Shown in pieces: positions 57,610 through 64,000 of a stretch of 64,000 bases of DNA. The first letter of the stretch is position 1. The number at the start of each line of letters is the position of its first letter. The stretch covers positions 1 through 64,000 of the forward strand of contig CACWPQ010000022.1 in the NCBI GenBank assembly GCA_902762805.1, in the 5' to 3' direction. Origin of the DNA: an uncultured Bacteroidota bacterium. GTDB taxonomy: Bacteria; Bacteroidota; Bacteroidia; Bacteroidales; P3. A model generated the notes under the pieces. It was given only the letters and a program-made list of their open reading frames with translations. It made no database searches and was not told the origin of the DNA. The position numbers and the translations under genes were made by a program.

Positions 57610-58044
57610 TTATTGGTTTGTATTCTCTTCCTGTTTTTCGGCGTCGCCTTCGGGGTCTGGTTCCAGCTTGCCGGCGGCCAGCAGGATGTTGTACCATGCG
57701 AACAGCTTCTTCACGTCCGACGCGTGCACGCGCTCGCGGTCGTAGTCCGGCAGCACCGCCGCCAGCAGGTCGAACATCTCCTTGCTTTCGGCTTTCTTGG
57801 GGTCGAAGGCGGTCGCCTCGTGCTTCAGGTGGTCGCGTATGGCGCCGAACACCTCCTCCAGAGGCTTCTCGTCGCTCTCGGTGAAAAGGCGTATCTCGCC
57901 CAGCGAGCTGATGCGGTCGTTCTTGAAGACGGGGTATTTCTGACCCGTCACCAGGTTTTTCACTATTGCGCCGCCTTTGGTCTGCGACACCAGTTCACTC
58001 AGGTCCGGCTTGCCGGCCACTACCAGGATGTTTGATAATTCCAT
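57610..58044 (-). CDS. DUF5606-type protein
   Basis: 144 residues from the ATG at 58044. MELSNILVVAGKPDLSELVS, then KNLVTGQKYPVFKNDRISSL and EVFGAIRDHLKHEATAFDPK; the C-terminus is acidic (DPEGDAEKQEENTNQ). This is a conserved Bacteroidetes family of unknown function (DUF5606, from memory). Start chosen at the conserved MELSNILV; the longer frame has a dissimilar extension. It lies 15 bases upstream of the lipoprotein gene. Confidence 0.75.
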   Translation of the reverse strand: MELSNILVVAGKPDLSELVSQTKGGAIVKNLVTGQKYPVFKNDRISSLGEIRLFTESDEKPLEEVFGAIRDHLKHEATAFDPKKAESKEMFDLLAAVLPDYDRERVHASDVKKLFAWYNILLAAGKLEPDPEGDAEKQEENTNQ

Positions 58045-58146
58045 GTTTGTTTCTGTATAGTAATTGTGTGTGTATTGGGCATGTAAAACGTCCAAAGTGG
58101 ATTATTATTTCCCTCCACCTGTTAAAAAATGTTAATTTCTGAATTT

Positions 58147-58182
58147 GGAAGCTTATGGTACCATATCCTTCCATAAGCTTCC
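58147..58182. terminator. Hairpin between Fic and DUF5606 genes
   Basis: Perfect 12-bp inverted repeat GGAAGCTTATGG / CCATAAGCTTCC with a 12-base loop. No clear T-run follows, so its role as terminator is uncertain. Confidence 0.45.
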
Positions 58183-58194
58183 AATGCCCTCCTA

Positions 58195-58225
58195 TTCCCC
58201 TAGAGAACCCCTACCATTCCCCTAG
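58195..58225 (+). repeat. 64-bp dispersed element, truncated copy 3
   Basis: Shares the block TAGAGAACCCCTACC with copies 1 and 2 (21505-21569 and 26311-26374) but lacks the palindromic head. Confidence 0.55.
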
Positions 58226-58286
58226 GCGGTAGCGGACGGACAGCGCCCGGAGGTCTGCCATGCGCCGTATCCCGGGCAGTGTTGTG

Positions 58287-59321
58287 TCAATGTGCATCAC
58301 CCTCCTCGACGATTTCCCAATGGCCACCTTTATCGGGTCCTACGCGACGTATGATGCCCTTCTCTTGCATTTTTTTCATTTGCCACTTGATTCCGTCGGC
58401 GGAAATACCGCAGAGTTCAGCGAGAGCTACCCTGCTTAGCGAAGGGTTGCTCTTGAGTGCCTCAATAATTTTCTGGGTAGTTTTCTGGGTAGTTTTCTGG
58501 GTAGTTTTTTCTTTTTTTCCGAAGGGTTGACCCTCTGTAGTTCTCAGGTAGGTGTCGATGTCGTGTCTCAGATGCTGGATGTGCAGTTGCGTCATGCAGT
58601 CGAGAAAGATGTTGATGTCCTCGTGTTTGCGGCTGTCCGACAAGGCTTGTATGTATACCGACTTGTCTTCTTTGAGCACTTTTACGGGCAACACTCCGTA
58701 TTCCCATTGCAGCAGGTTCATCAGCAGTCGGCTTGTGCGTCCGTTGCCGTCGGCCCAGGGGTGTATGGTCACCAACTCGTAGTGCGCCCAAAAGCTGAGG
58801 TTATAGACGGCAGCAAGGTCTGTTGCATCGAGAGCCTTGCGCTTGGAATTCAGTTCTTCGCAAAATGCCTGAAGTCGCGATGGCACTTTTTGGTAGGAAA
58901 GGTACGATGGACCACCTAACCCTGCCGATACATTCAGCTTGCGCAGCTCGCCCCTTGCTGCAGAGAAGTTGCCTCCGATGGTGCTGTATTCCCCTCCGGT
59001 ACGTGCCATCACCTTCGACGCCAGCGTGATGAGCCATTCCACCGTGATGTCCTCGTGGCGTTGTATCCATGTCATGCCATACTCGTATGCCACTTTCAAG
59101 TCGAGGTTCATCAGTTGCTCGATCATGGGCTTGTTGGCACCGATGCCCTCATCAAAAAGAAGTTGCGCCTCTATTTCCGTTACGGTAGAGCCTTCGATGG
59201 CTGTGGAATGGGCAATAATTGAGTAGAGGTAGAATTTCTTGAAGTCAATCTGCTCGGATATGCCTAGTCTCTGATGCTGATTCAGCAACTGGATTAATGC
59301 TGTTTTCCCTTCCTGTGTCAT
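58287..59321 (-). CDS. Fic family protein with variable KTTQ linker
   Basis: 344 residues from the ATG at 59321. Inhibitory motif STAIEGSTVT at about residues 39-48, Fic core HPWADGNGRTSRLLMNLL near residues 187-204, and a C-terminal winged helix SLSRVALAELCGISADGIKW. Between them the linker TTQKTTQKTTQK is encoded by a perfect 12-base tandem repeat (58467-58505). Fic AMPylation target unknown. The upstream extension of the open frame has an unrelated composition and was not used. Confidence 0.87.
   Translation of the reverse strand: MTQEGKTALIQLLNQHQRLGISEQIDFKKFYLYSIIAHSTAIEGSTVTEIEAQLLFDEGIGANKPMIEQLMNLDLKVAYEYGMTWIQRHEDITVEWLITLASKVMARTGGEYSTIGGNFSAARGELRKLNVSAGLGGPSYLSYQKVPSRLQAFCEELNSKRKALDATDLAAVYNLSFWAHYELVTIHPWADGNGRTSRLLMNLLQWEYGVLPVKVLKEDKSVYIQALSDSRKHEDINIFLDCMTQLHIQHLRHDIDTYLRTTEGQPFGKKEKTTQKTTQKTTQKIIEALKSNPSLSRVALAELCGISADGIKWQMKKMQEKGIIRRVGPDKGGHWEIVEEGDAH
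58467..58505 (-). repeat. 12-base tandem repeat in Fic linker
   Basis: On the plus strand TAGTTTTCTGGG repeats about three and a half times; in frame it encodes the four-residue unit TTQK. Copy number changes would keep the frame. Confidence 0.8.
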
Positions 59322-59335
59322 CTTGTGCGTCCTTT

Positions 59336-60184
59336 CTATTTCAACTGATGCTGCATGCCGTGGTAGCGGCGGAGCCCTTCGATGGGGTCGGCGGTGACGG
59401 TTCCGAGGGTGAGGCCGTTGTCGCGGCAGAAGCCGGCCAGCAGGGGGCGGATGGCGGCGCCGAAGCTGCCCACCACGTGCAGCACCCGCCGCTCGGCCGT
59501 CAGCGCGAGGTCGGCCAGCTGGTAGCAGTACCAGTCGTCCAGCGCGCCGCAGAGGCATCCGTTGCAGTAGGGCTCGTCCATGTGCCGCGCCGCGAAAGGG
59601 GCCAGCGAGGCCAGGTAGCGGTTTGGGTTCGGGCGGTGGTATACGGCCTCCATCCATTCCTCGTCGATTCCGCCGTAAGTGTCATGGAACATGGTGCTTA
59701 CGTTGTCCGGCATCTTGTCCGTCAGGTAGTCCTGCAGGAGCATGCGCCCCACGTGGTTGGCCGAGCCGTGGTCGCCCAGCACATAGCCCAAGCTGACGGC
59801 TTGCATGCTGATTTCCTGTCCGTTATAGTAGCAGGCATGGCTGCCGGTACCCAGTATCCCCACCAGCCCCGCGTTGCTCCCACAGGTGGCGCGGCAGGCG
59901 CCCAGCAGGTCGGTCTCGACATGTATATCGCTTGTTCCAAGATATTTAGCCAACCATTGCTGCACTTTTGCGCGTTGCTTGTCGTTGCCGCAGCCTGAGC
60001 CGTAGAAGTAAATCGAGAATTGAGAATTGAGAATTGAAAAATGGCTTCTCACCATGGCGCAGGCGGCGGCGAACTGCTCCTCAGTGGTGAAATGGGGGTT
60101 CAGCCCCTCGGTAACTATCATGTTACCAGACGCTAACTCCATCCAGGTGGTCTTCGTGCTCCCGCTGTCGGCGATGAGGGTCAT
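59336..60184 (-). CDS. BadF/BadG/N-acetylglucosamine-kinase-like ATPase
   Basis: 282 residues, actin-like ATPase fold. Phosphate-1 motif [11 protein letters not shown] at residues 4-14, phosphate-2 [16 protein letters not shown] near residue 108, and [20 protein letters not shown] near residue 134. Closest to the BadF-type sugar kinases such as N-acetylglucosamine kinase. Four-base overlap with pyrD. A heptanucleotide array in frame gives the insert [13 protein letters not shown]. Confidence 0.83.
   Translation of the reverse strand: MTLIADSGSTKTTWMELASGNMIVTEGLNPHFTTEEQFAAACAMVRSHFSILNSQFSIYFYGSGCGNDKQRAKVQQWLAKYLGTSDIHVETDLLGACRATCGSNAGLVGILGTGSHACYYNGQEISMQAVSLGYVLGDHGSANHVGRMLLQDYLTDKMPDNVSTMFHDTYGGIDEEWMEAVYHRPNPNRYLASLAPFAARHMDEPYCNGCLCGALDDWYCYQLADLALTAERRVLHVVGSFGAAIRPLLAGFCRDNGLTLGTVTADPIEGLRRYHGMQHQLK
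60011..60038 (-). repeat. Heptanucleotide array AATTGAG x4
   Basis: AATCGAG, AATTGAG, AATTGAG, AATTGAA, in tandem on the plus strand, within the BadF-type kinase gene. Confidence 0.8.
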
Positions 60185-61089
60185 ATAATGCCTATGATTT
60201 CGTTTATATCGTTGATTCCATGGTTCTTGCACCATGTCTCCATGCCGTCGACAATCTTGATGGTGGCGGCGGGGTCGATGAAGTTGGCAGTGCCGACCTC
60301 GATGGCCGTGGCGCCGGCCATGAGGAACTCGATGGCGTCCTCGGCCGTGCAGATGCCGCCCAGGCCCACGACGGGTATCTTCACCGCCTTGGCCACCTGC
60401 CATACCATCCTGACTGCCACGGGTTTCACTGCAGGACCGCTTAGGCCGCCGGTGACGTTGGCCATGCAGGGGCGGCGCCGCTCGATGTCGATGGCCATGC
60501 CCAGCAGGGTGTTGATCAGGCTCACGCTGTCGGCCCCAGCGCCCTCCACTGCCTTGGCTATCTCCGCGATGTCGGTCACGTTGGGCGATAGCTTCACTAT
60601 CAGTGTTTTATGGTACACCTTGCGCACCGCTGCCACCACCTCGGCCGCCATGCCGGGTTGGGTGCCGAAGCCCATGCCGCCGTGTTTGACGTTGGGGCAG
60701 CTGATATTCAGCTCGATGGCGGGTATTTTGTCCAGCGCATCCACCTGCTCGGCCACAGTGCAGTATTCCTCGATGGAAGAGCCACTGACATTGACGATGA
60801 TGTTGGTGTCTAAGTGCTTGATTCTATGATATACTTCGGTGCAGAACTTCTCCACGCCGCCGTTCTGTAGGCCCACGCTGTTGAGCATGCCCGAGGGGGT
60901 TTCCACCATGCGGGGGTAGGGGTTGCCCTCGCGGTGGGTGCCGGTGGTGCCTTTCACCACGAAGCCTCCCAGCCGGTTGAGGTCGATAAAGTCGGCGAAC
61001 TCCTCGCCGTAGCCGAAGGTGCCGCTGGCGGTCATCACCGGGTTTTTCAGCTTGAGGTTGTGTAGGTTGACGTTTAGCATTGGTACCAT
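60181..61089 (-). CDS. pyrD: Dihydroorotate dehydrogenase, catalytic subunit
   Basis: 302 residues, class 1B type. [20 protein letters not shown] near residues 15-34, [14 protein letters not shown] near 125-138, [20 protein letters not shown] near 212, and [20 protein letters not shown] near 240-260. Oxidises dihydroorotate to orotate in pyrimidine synthesis, with NAD+ via PyrK. The catalytic Cys of class 1B is expected in the NISCPN segment. Overlaps pyrK by 16 bases; a downstream start at 61080 is also possible. Confidence 0.95.
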   Translation of the reverse strand: MVPMLNVNLHNLKLKNPVMTASGTFGYGEEFADFIDLNRLGGFVVKGTTGTHREGNPYPRMVETPSGMLNSVGLQNGGVEKFCTEVYHRIKHLDTNIIVNVSGSSIEEYCTVAEQVDALDKIPAIELNISCPNVKHGGMGFGTQPGMAAEVVAAVRKVYHKTLIVKLSPNVTDIAEIAKAVEGAGADSVSLINTLLGMAIDIERRRPCMANVTGGLSGPAVKPVAVRMVWQVAKAVKIPVVGLGGICTAEDAIEFLMAGATAIEVGTANFIDPAATIKIVDGMETWCKNHGINDINEIIGII

Positions 61090-61850
61090 TTTTTCATTGT
61101 GGATATATCAAACACGGGTCCTTCCTTGCAGACGCAGCGGTGGCCTTGGTCGGTGTCGGTGACGCAGCAGAGGCAGGCGCCTACGCCGCAGGCCATCATG
61201 TTTTCCAAGCTCACCTCGCAGCACACGCCGCGCTCGGCCGCCGCGCGGGCCACGGCCTTCATCATCGGCGTCGGGCCGCAGGTGTAGATCATGTCGTAGG
61301 GTTCGGCAAAGGCGGGATGCGTGGTCACCAGCCCGTGGTGGCCCAGCGAGCCGTCGTCGGTGGCGATGCCCACGGTGGCGTAAGGCTCGAACTCGTCGCG
61401 CACAGGGATGAGCTCTGCCGTCCGTCCACCGAGCAGCACGGTGCATGCCACTCCTTTTGCTTTCAGCACTTTAGACAGCATCAGCAGCGGCGCGATGCCG
61501 GCTCCGCCCCCCACCATCAGCACGCGGCTTCCGGGTGCGATGTCGGTCGTGAAGCCGTGGCCCAGCGGGTAGACCAGATTGAGGCGGTCGCCCTCGCGCA
61601 GTTCGGCCAGGCGACGGGTGCCGCGGCCTACGGTCTGGACCAGCAGGGTCAGGGTGCCGCGCTCGGGGTCGGCGTCGTGGATGGAAATGGGGCGCCGCAG
61701 CATCACCTCGCGCACGCCGTCCACCTGCACCTCCACAAACTGACCGGGCAGCACAGGTTGCATGTTGCCAGCGTGTTGCAGCGTCAGCGCGAAGTATTGG
61801 CTGCCCAGCTGACGCCGCTGCAGGATGGTGAAGTTGTGTATCTCTTTCAT
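61074..61850 (-). CDS. pyrK: Dihydroorotate dehydrogenase electron-transfer subunit
   Basis: 258 residues. FAD-binding ferredoxin-reductase-type domain with [11 protein letters not shown], then NAD-binding [16 protein letters not shown] near residues 112-127, and the [2Fe-2S] cysteines [21 protein letters not shown] near the C-terminus. Passes electrons from PyrD to NAD+. Located upstream of and overlapping pyrD. Confidence 0.95.
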   Translation of the reverse strand: MKEIHNFTILQRRQLGSQYFALTLQHAGNMQPVLPGQFVEVQVDGVREVMLRRPISIHDADPERGTLTLLVQTVGRGTRRLAELREGDRLNLVYPLGHGFTTDIAPGSRVLMVGGGAGIAPLLMLSKVLKAKGVACTVLLGGRTAELIPVRDEFEPYATVGIATDDGSLGHHGLVTTHPAFAEPYDMIYTCGPTPMMKAVARAAAERGVCCEVSLENMMACGVGACLCCVTDTDQGHRCVCKEGPVFDISTMKKWYQC

Positions 61851-61878
61851 ACCGTGGATAGTTCTATTTTTTGGGCTG

Positions 61879-61886
61879 CAAAATTA
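61879..61886 (-). promoter_or_regulatory. -7 promoter box of pyrK-pyrD-kinase operon
   Basis: TAATTTTG on the minus strand, 28 bases before the pyrK start. Confidence 0.5.
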
Positions 61887-61939
61887 CGAAAAAATTAAAA
61901 TAAATTTGTTAAATTTTTTTAACCAAAGGTTTTTTTTCG

Positions 61940-61947
61940 TATCTTTG
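61940..61947 (+). promoter_or_regulatory. -7 promoter box of recombinase gene
   Basis: TATCTTTG, 6 bases before the start codon; transcript is probably nearly leaderless. Confidence 0.55.
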
Positions 61948-61953
61948 CACCCG

Positions 61954-62850
61954 ATGAGCATCGATCAGGCCATAGCACTTTTCCACGACTACATCGCCCA
62001 CGAGCGGCGCATGGCAGCGGGCACGGTGGACAATTATTTGTCCGACCTGCGCGACTTTGCCGCCTACCTCCAGCCGCTCGAAATCGGGTCGCTCGACGAA
62101 ATCACCTCGCGCGAAGTGCGCCAGTGGCAGATGCACCACCTCGACCGCGGCGAGGCCGCCGGCACCGTCAAGCGCCGCCTCTCCTCCCTCAGCTCCTTCT
62201 TCCGCTTCCTCCGCCGGCGCGGCCTCATCGAGGCCGACGTCATGGCCAAGGTCAGCGCCCCGCGACAGCCCAAGCGACTGCCGGTTTTTTTCAAGGAAGG
62301 CGAGCTCGAGCACCTCTACGACGAGGGCATCTTCCCCACCGACTTCCTCGGCCGCCGCGACGCCCTGATGCTCCGCCTGCTCTACGAGACCGGCATCCGA
62401 CGCTCCGAACTCGCCGGCCTCACCGAAGCCTCCGCCGACCTTTCTGCGCTCACCCTTAAGGTGCTGGGCAAGAGGAACAAAGAGCGCGTCATCCCCATCG
62501 AACCCGAGCTGGCACGCAATATTTCCGACTATCTCGCGTTAAAGCATCAGGAAACGGGTGACAGCCAGTGGCTGTTCGTCAACGGCAAGGGCAAACCCAT
62601 CACACCCCAGGAGGTCTACCGCGTGGTGAAAAAATACATGCCCGCCCTCTCCAACGCCGACCGCATCAGCCCACACGTCTTCCGCCACAGCTTCGCCACC
62701 CACATCCTCAACGAAGGCGGCAACATACAGGCCATCAAAGAGCTCCTCGGCCACGCCGACCTCGCCACCACCGAGGTCTACACCCACGTCACCCGCGAGC
62801 ACCTCAAAGAGGTCTACCGCCACGCCCATCCGCGCAACAAAAGACAATAA
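61954..62850 (+). CDS. Tyrosine recombinase XerC/XerD
   Basis: 298 residues. N-terminal SAM-like core-binding domain (YIAHERRMAAGTVDNYLSDL) and catalytic domain with the R-K-H-R-H-Y set: YETGIRRSELAGL (Arg), GKRNKERVIPI (Lys), HVFRHSFATHILNEG (His and Arg), LGHADLATTEVYTHV (His and Tyr). Size and full motif set fit chromosomal XerC/D, which resolves dimers at dif; assignment to C or D is not possible here. Followed 29 bases later by hpf. The start at 61954 is the first ATG behind the -7 box. Confidence 0.92.
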   Translation: MSIDQAIALFHDYIAHERRMAAGTVDNYLSDLRDFAAYLQPLEIGSLDEITSREVRQWQMHHLDRGEAAGTVKRRLSSLSSFFRFLRRRGLIEADVMAKVSAPRQPKRLPVFFKEGELEHLYDEGIFPTDFLGRRDALMLRLLYETGIRRSELAGLTEASADLSALTLKVLGKRNKERVIPIEPELARNISDYLALKHQETGDSQWLFVNGKGKPITPQEVYRVVKKYMPALSNADRISPHVFRHSFATHILNEGGNIQAIKELLGHADLATTEVYTHVTREHLKEVYRHAHPRNKRQ

Positions 62851-62866
62851 TAACCCATAAACAAAA

Positions 62867-62874
62867 AAAGGAGG
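62867..62874 (+). promoter_or_regulatory. Strong Shine-Dalgarno sequence of hpf
   Basis: AAAGGAGG, five bases before the ATG at 62880. Such a perfect site is rare in this window and suggests high translation. Confidence 0.7.
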
Positions 62875-62879
62875 ATATT

Positions 62880-63167
62880 ATGAACACCACCATCAACTCG
62901 GTCAAATTCAAAGCCGACGAAAAACTCGAAAAGTTTGTGCACGACAAAGTGTCCAAACTCGACCGCATGATCGACAACGCCGTTGCCTGCGAAGTCAACC
63001 TCAAAGTCGACAAACCCGAGAGCGACAACAACAAGATTGCCGACATCCGCCTCTCCGTGCCCGGCAAAGACCTCTTCGTGACCAAACAGGCCGACACCTT
63101 CGAGCAGGCGGTGTCCGACTGTGTGGACACGCTCAAAGTGCAGATTGAGAAATACAAGAACGCCTAG
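62880..63167 (+). CDS. hpf: Ribosome hibernation-promoting factor, short form
   Basis: 95 residues, RaiA/HPF domain only: SVKFKADEKLEKFVHDKVSK, the middle EVNLKVDKPESDNNKIADI, and LSVPGKDLFVTKQADTFEQA, ending CVDTLKVQIEKYKNA. Binds the 30S subunit in stationary phase to inactivate ribosomes. No long C-terminal tail, so it is the short type. It follows the recombinase gene by 29 bases. Confidence 0.93.
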   Translation: MNTTINSVKFKADEKLEKFVHDKVSKLDRMIDNAVACEVNLKVDKPESDNNKIADIRLSVPGKDLFVTKQADTFEQAVSDCVDTLKVQIEKYKNA

Positions 63168-63192
63168 CCCGTCCTAAGGATGCGAGCAAAAA

Positions 63193-63228
63193 GGCTGCGG
63201 GCCGCCATCCGGCGGCCCGCAGCCTTTT
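63193..63228 (+). terminator. Rho-independent terminator after hpf
   Basis: 14-bp perfect stem GGCTGCGGGCCGCC / GGCGGCCCGCAGCC with loop ATCC and TTTT tail. AAAAA on the left side makes it usable for the converging tnaA transcript too. Confidence 0.85.
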
Positions 63229-63247
63229 GTGTATTGTCGCACAGGCC

Positions 63248-64000
63248 TTAGCCCAAACGGCGGAACTGGCAGGTGAAGTGGCGCATCAGCTCGGCTTCCC
63301 AGGTGATCTCCAGACCGCGGGTAATCTGGTGGCGGCGGTCGTAGACGTTCTTGAGGGCGGCGGCGATGACGTCCATGTGGTTGTTGGTGTAGACGCGGCG
63401 CGGGATGCAGAGGCGCACGAAGTCGAGGCCGCCGAAGCGGTTCTCACGCGTAACGGGGTCGCGGTCGGCCAGCACGTAGCCGATTTCGCAGGCGCGGATG
63501 CCGGCCTCGAGGTAGAGCTCGCAGGTGAGCGTCTGGGCGGGGAACTCCTCCTTGGGTATCTCGGTCAGTATTTTGTCGGCGTCGACGAAGATGGCATGGC
63601 CGCCGGCGGGGCGCTGGTAGGGGATGCCGTACTCGTCCAGCTTGTCGGCCAGGTACTGCACCTGCTTGATGCGGGTCTCCACCATGTCGAACTCGCAGTT
63701 CTCCTGCAGGCCCACGGCCAGCGCGTCCATGTCGCGACCGTTCATGCCGCCGTAAGTCAGGAAGCCCTCGAACGGGATGCAGAACAGCTTCGCGCCCTCG
63801 TACCAGTCTTCCTTGTTGGTGGCAATGAAGCCGCCCATGTTCACCAGGCCGTCCTTCTTCGCGCTCATCGTCATCGAGTCGACATACGAGAACATCTCCT
63901 TCACAATCTCGCGGATGCTCTTGTCGGCATAACCCTCCTCGCGCGTCTTGATAAAGTAGGCGTTCTCCACAAAGCGGGCCGAGTCCATGTTCACCGGCAC
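63248..64000 (-). CDS. tnaA: Tryptophanase, C-terminal part (gene continues beyond window)
   Basis: 250 residues visible, the 5' part lies outside the window. PLP-lysine site MTMSAKKDGLVNMGGFIATN near residues 43-62 (Lys in SAKKD), PVNMDSARFVENAYFIKTRE at the visible start, GGHAIFVDADKILTEIPKEE, ELYLEAGIRACEIGYVLADR. Tyrosine phenol-lyase has a similar fold; MDSARF, IGYVLADRDP and QVQYL features favour tryptophanase. Splits L-tryptophan to indole, pyruvate and ammonia, as in gut anaerobes. Confidence 0.88.
   Translation of the reverse strand: MPVNMDSARFVENAYFIKTREEGYADKSIREIVKEMFSYVDSMTMSAKKDGLVNMGGFIATNKEDWYEGAKLFCIPFEGFLTYGGMNGRDMDALAVGLQENCEFDMVETRIKQVQYLADKLDEYGIPYQRPAGGHAIFVDADKILTEIPKEEFPAQTLTCELYLEAGIRACEIGYVLADRDPVTRENRFGGLDFVRLCIPRRVYTNNHMDVIAAALKNVYDRRHQITRGLEITWEAELMRHFTCQFRRLG

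Noticed and set aside
63248..64000. Tyrosine phenol-lyase
   Set aside because: Fold is shared, but MDSARF, SAKKD and the IGY..RDP region resemble tryptophanase more; the missing N-terminus could change this.

Overview
The window looks like a chromosomal segment of an anaerobic, gut-type Bacteroidales bacterium. Nearly every transcription unit is preceded by the Bacteroidetes -7 box TAnnTTTG (usually TATCTTTG or TACTTTTG), Shine-Dalgarno sequences are mostly absent, and marker genes (DUF4175-type coiled-coil protein, MnmG, AroB, RecA, RseP, Dxr, MetG with KISTS motif) read as Bacteroidetes. Most of the window is GC-rich with dense co-directional operons. The blocks at about 3.5-6 kb, 9.9-12.5 kb and above all 42-52 kb are clearly AT-richer and hold accessory genes.

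Layout. 0-2 kb: sigma factor operon with a small putative anti-sigma and two envelope proteins. 2-6.1 kb: SDR oxidoreductase, a RelE/ParE toxin-antitoxin pair whose toxin is frameshifted at an AT tract, a candidate structured RNA, a lipoprotein and a MNT/HEPN toxin-antitoxin pair. 6.3-11.6 kb: giant DUF4175-like protein, an auto-regulated-looking Fic protein, and a hairpin repeat array. 12.9-18.8 kb: RsbW-like kinase, YbeY, MnmG, AroB and a U32 peptidase. Four parS-like ParB sites between 8.4 and 18.5 kb suggest that this part lies near the replication origin. 18.8-26.2 kb: a second toxin-antitoxin pair, a lipoprotein, 3-aminobutyryl-CoA ammonia-lyase (lysine fermentation), MazG, RelA/SpoT and RecA. 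26.4-33.5 kb: an envelope operon (PpiD, M23 protein, Dxr, RseP, LptF/G). 33.9-39.1 kb: cytidine deaminase, Dus, then a compact cupin / HxlR / zinc-macrodomain / SirTM / flavin-oxidase cluster that looks like a redox-responsive protein ADP-ribosylation module, and a DnaQ-type exonuclease.

39.1-52 kb is an accessory, defence-like region: AAA ATPase, WYL regulator, RhuM-Fic protein, two small paralogues with a gyrase-like C-terminal helix pattern, a zinc-ribbon protein, a Nmad3-Nmad2 pair (nucleotide-modification-associated domains), a PLD nuclease, a UDG-like protein, a broken RhuM copy sharing a 99-bp exact repeat with the intact one, and a 996-residue membrane-anchored protein that appears to carry two different PD-(D/E)XK nuclease domains. 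The last is the best candidate for an undescribed defence effector.

52-64 kb returns to core-like genes: double-rubredoxin rubrerythrin, a serine-rich secreted protein, MetG, lipoprotein, DUF5606-type protein, a second Fic protein, BadF-type kinase, PyrD/PyrK, XerC/D recombinase, HPF and the C-terminal part of tryptophanase.

Three repeat phenomena run through the window: heptanucleotide tandem arrays inside and between genes (some as inverted pairs); a leader element containing (GGAAGAAGAGG)2 placed upstream of five transcription units, always in the sense orientation; and a 64-bp element with a palindromic head near gene ends. No tRNA, rRNA, CRISPR array or intact insertion sequence was recognised.
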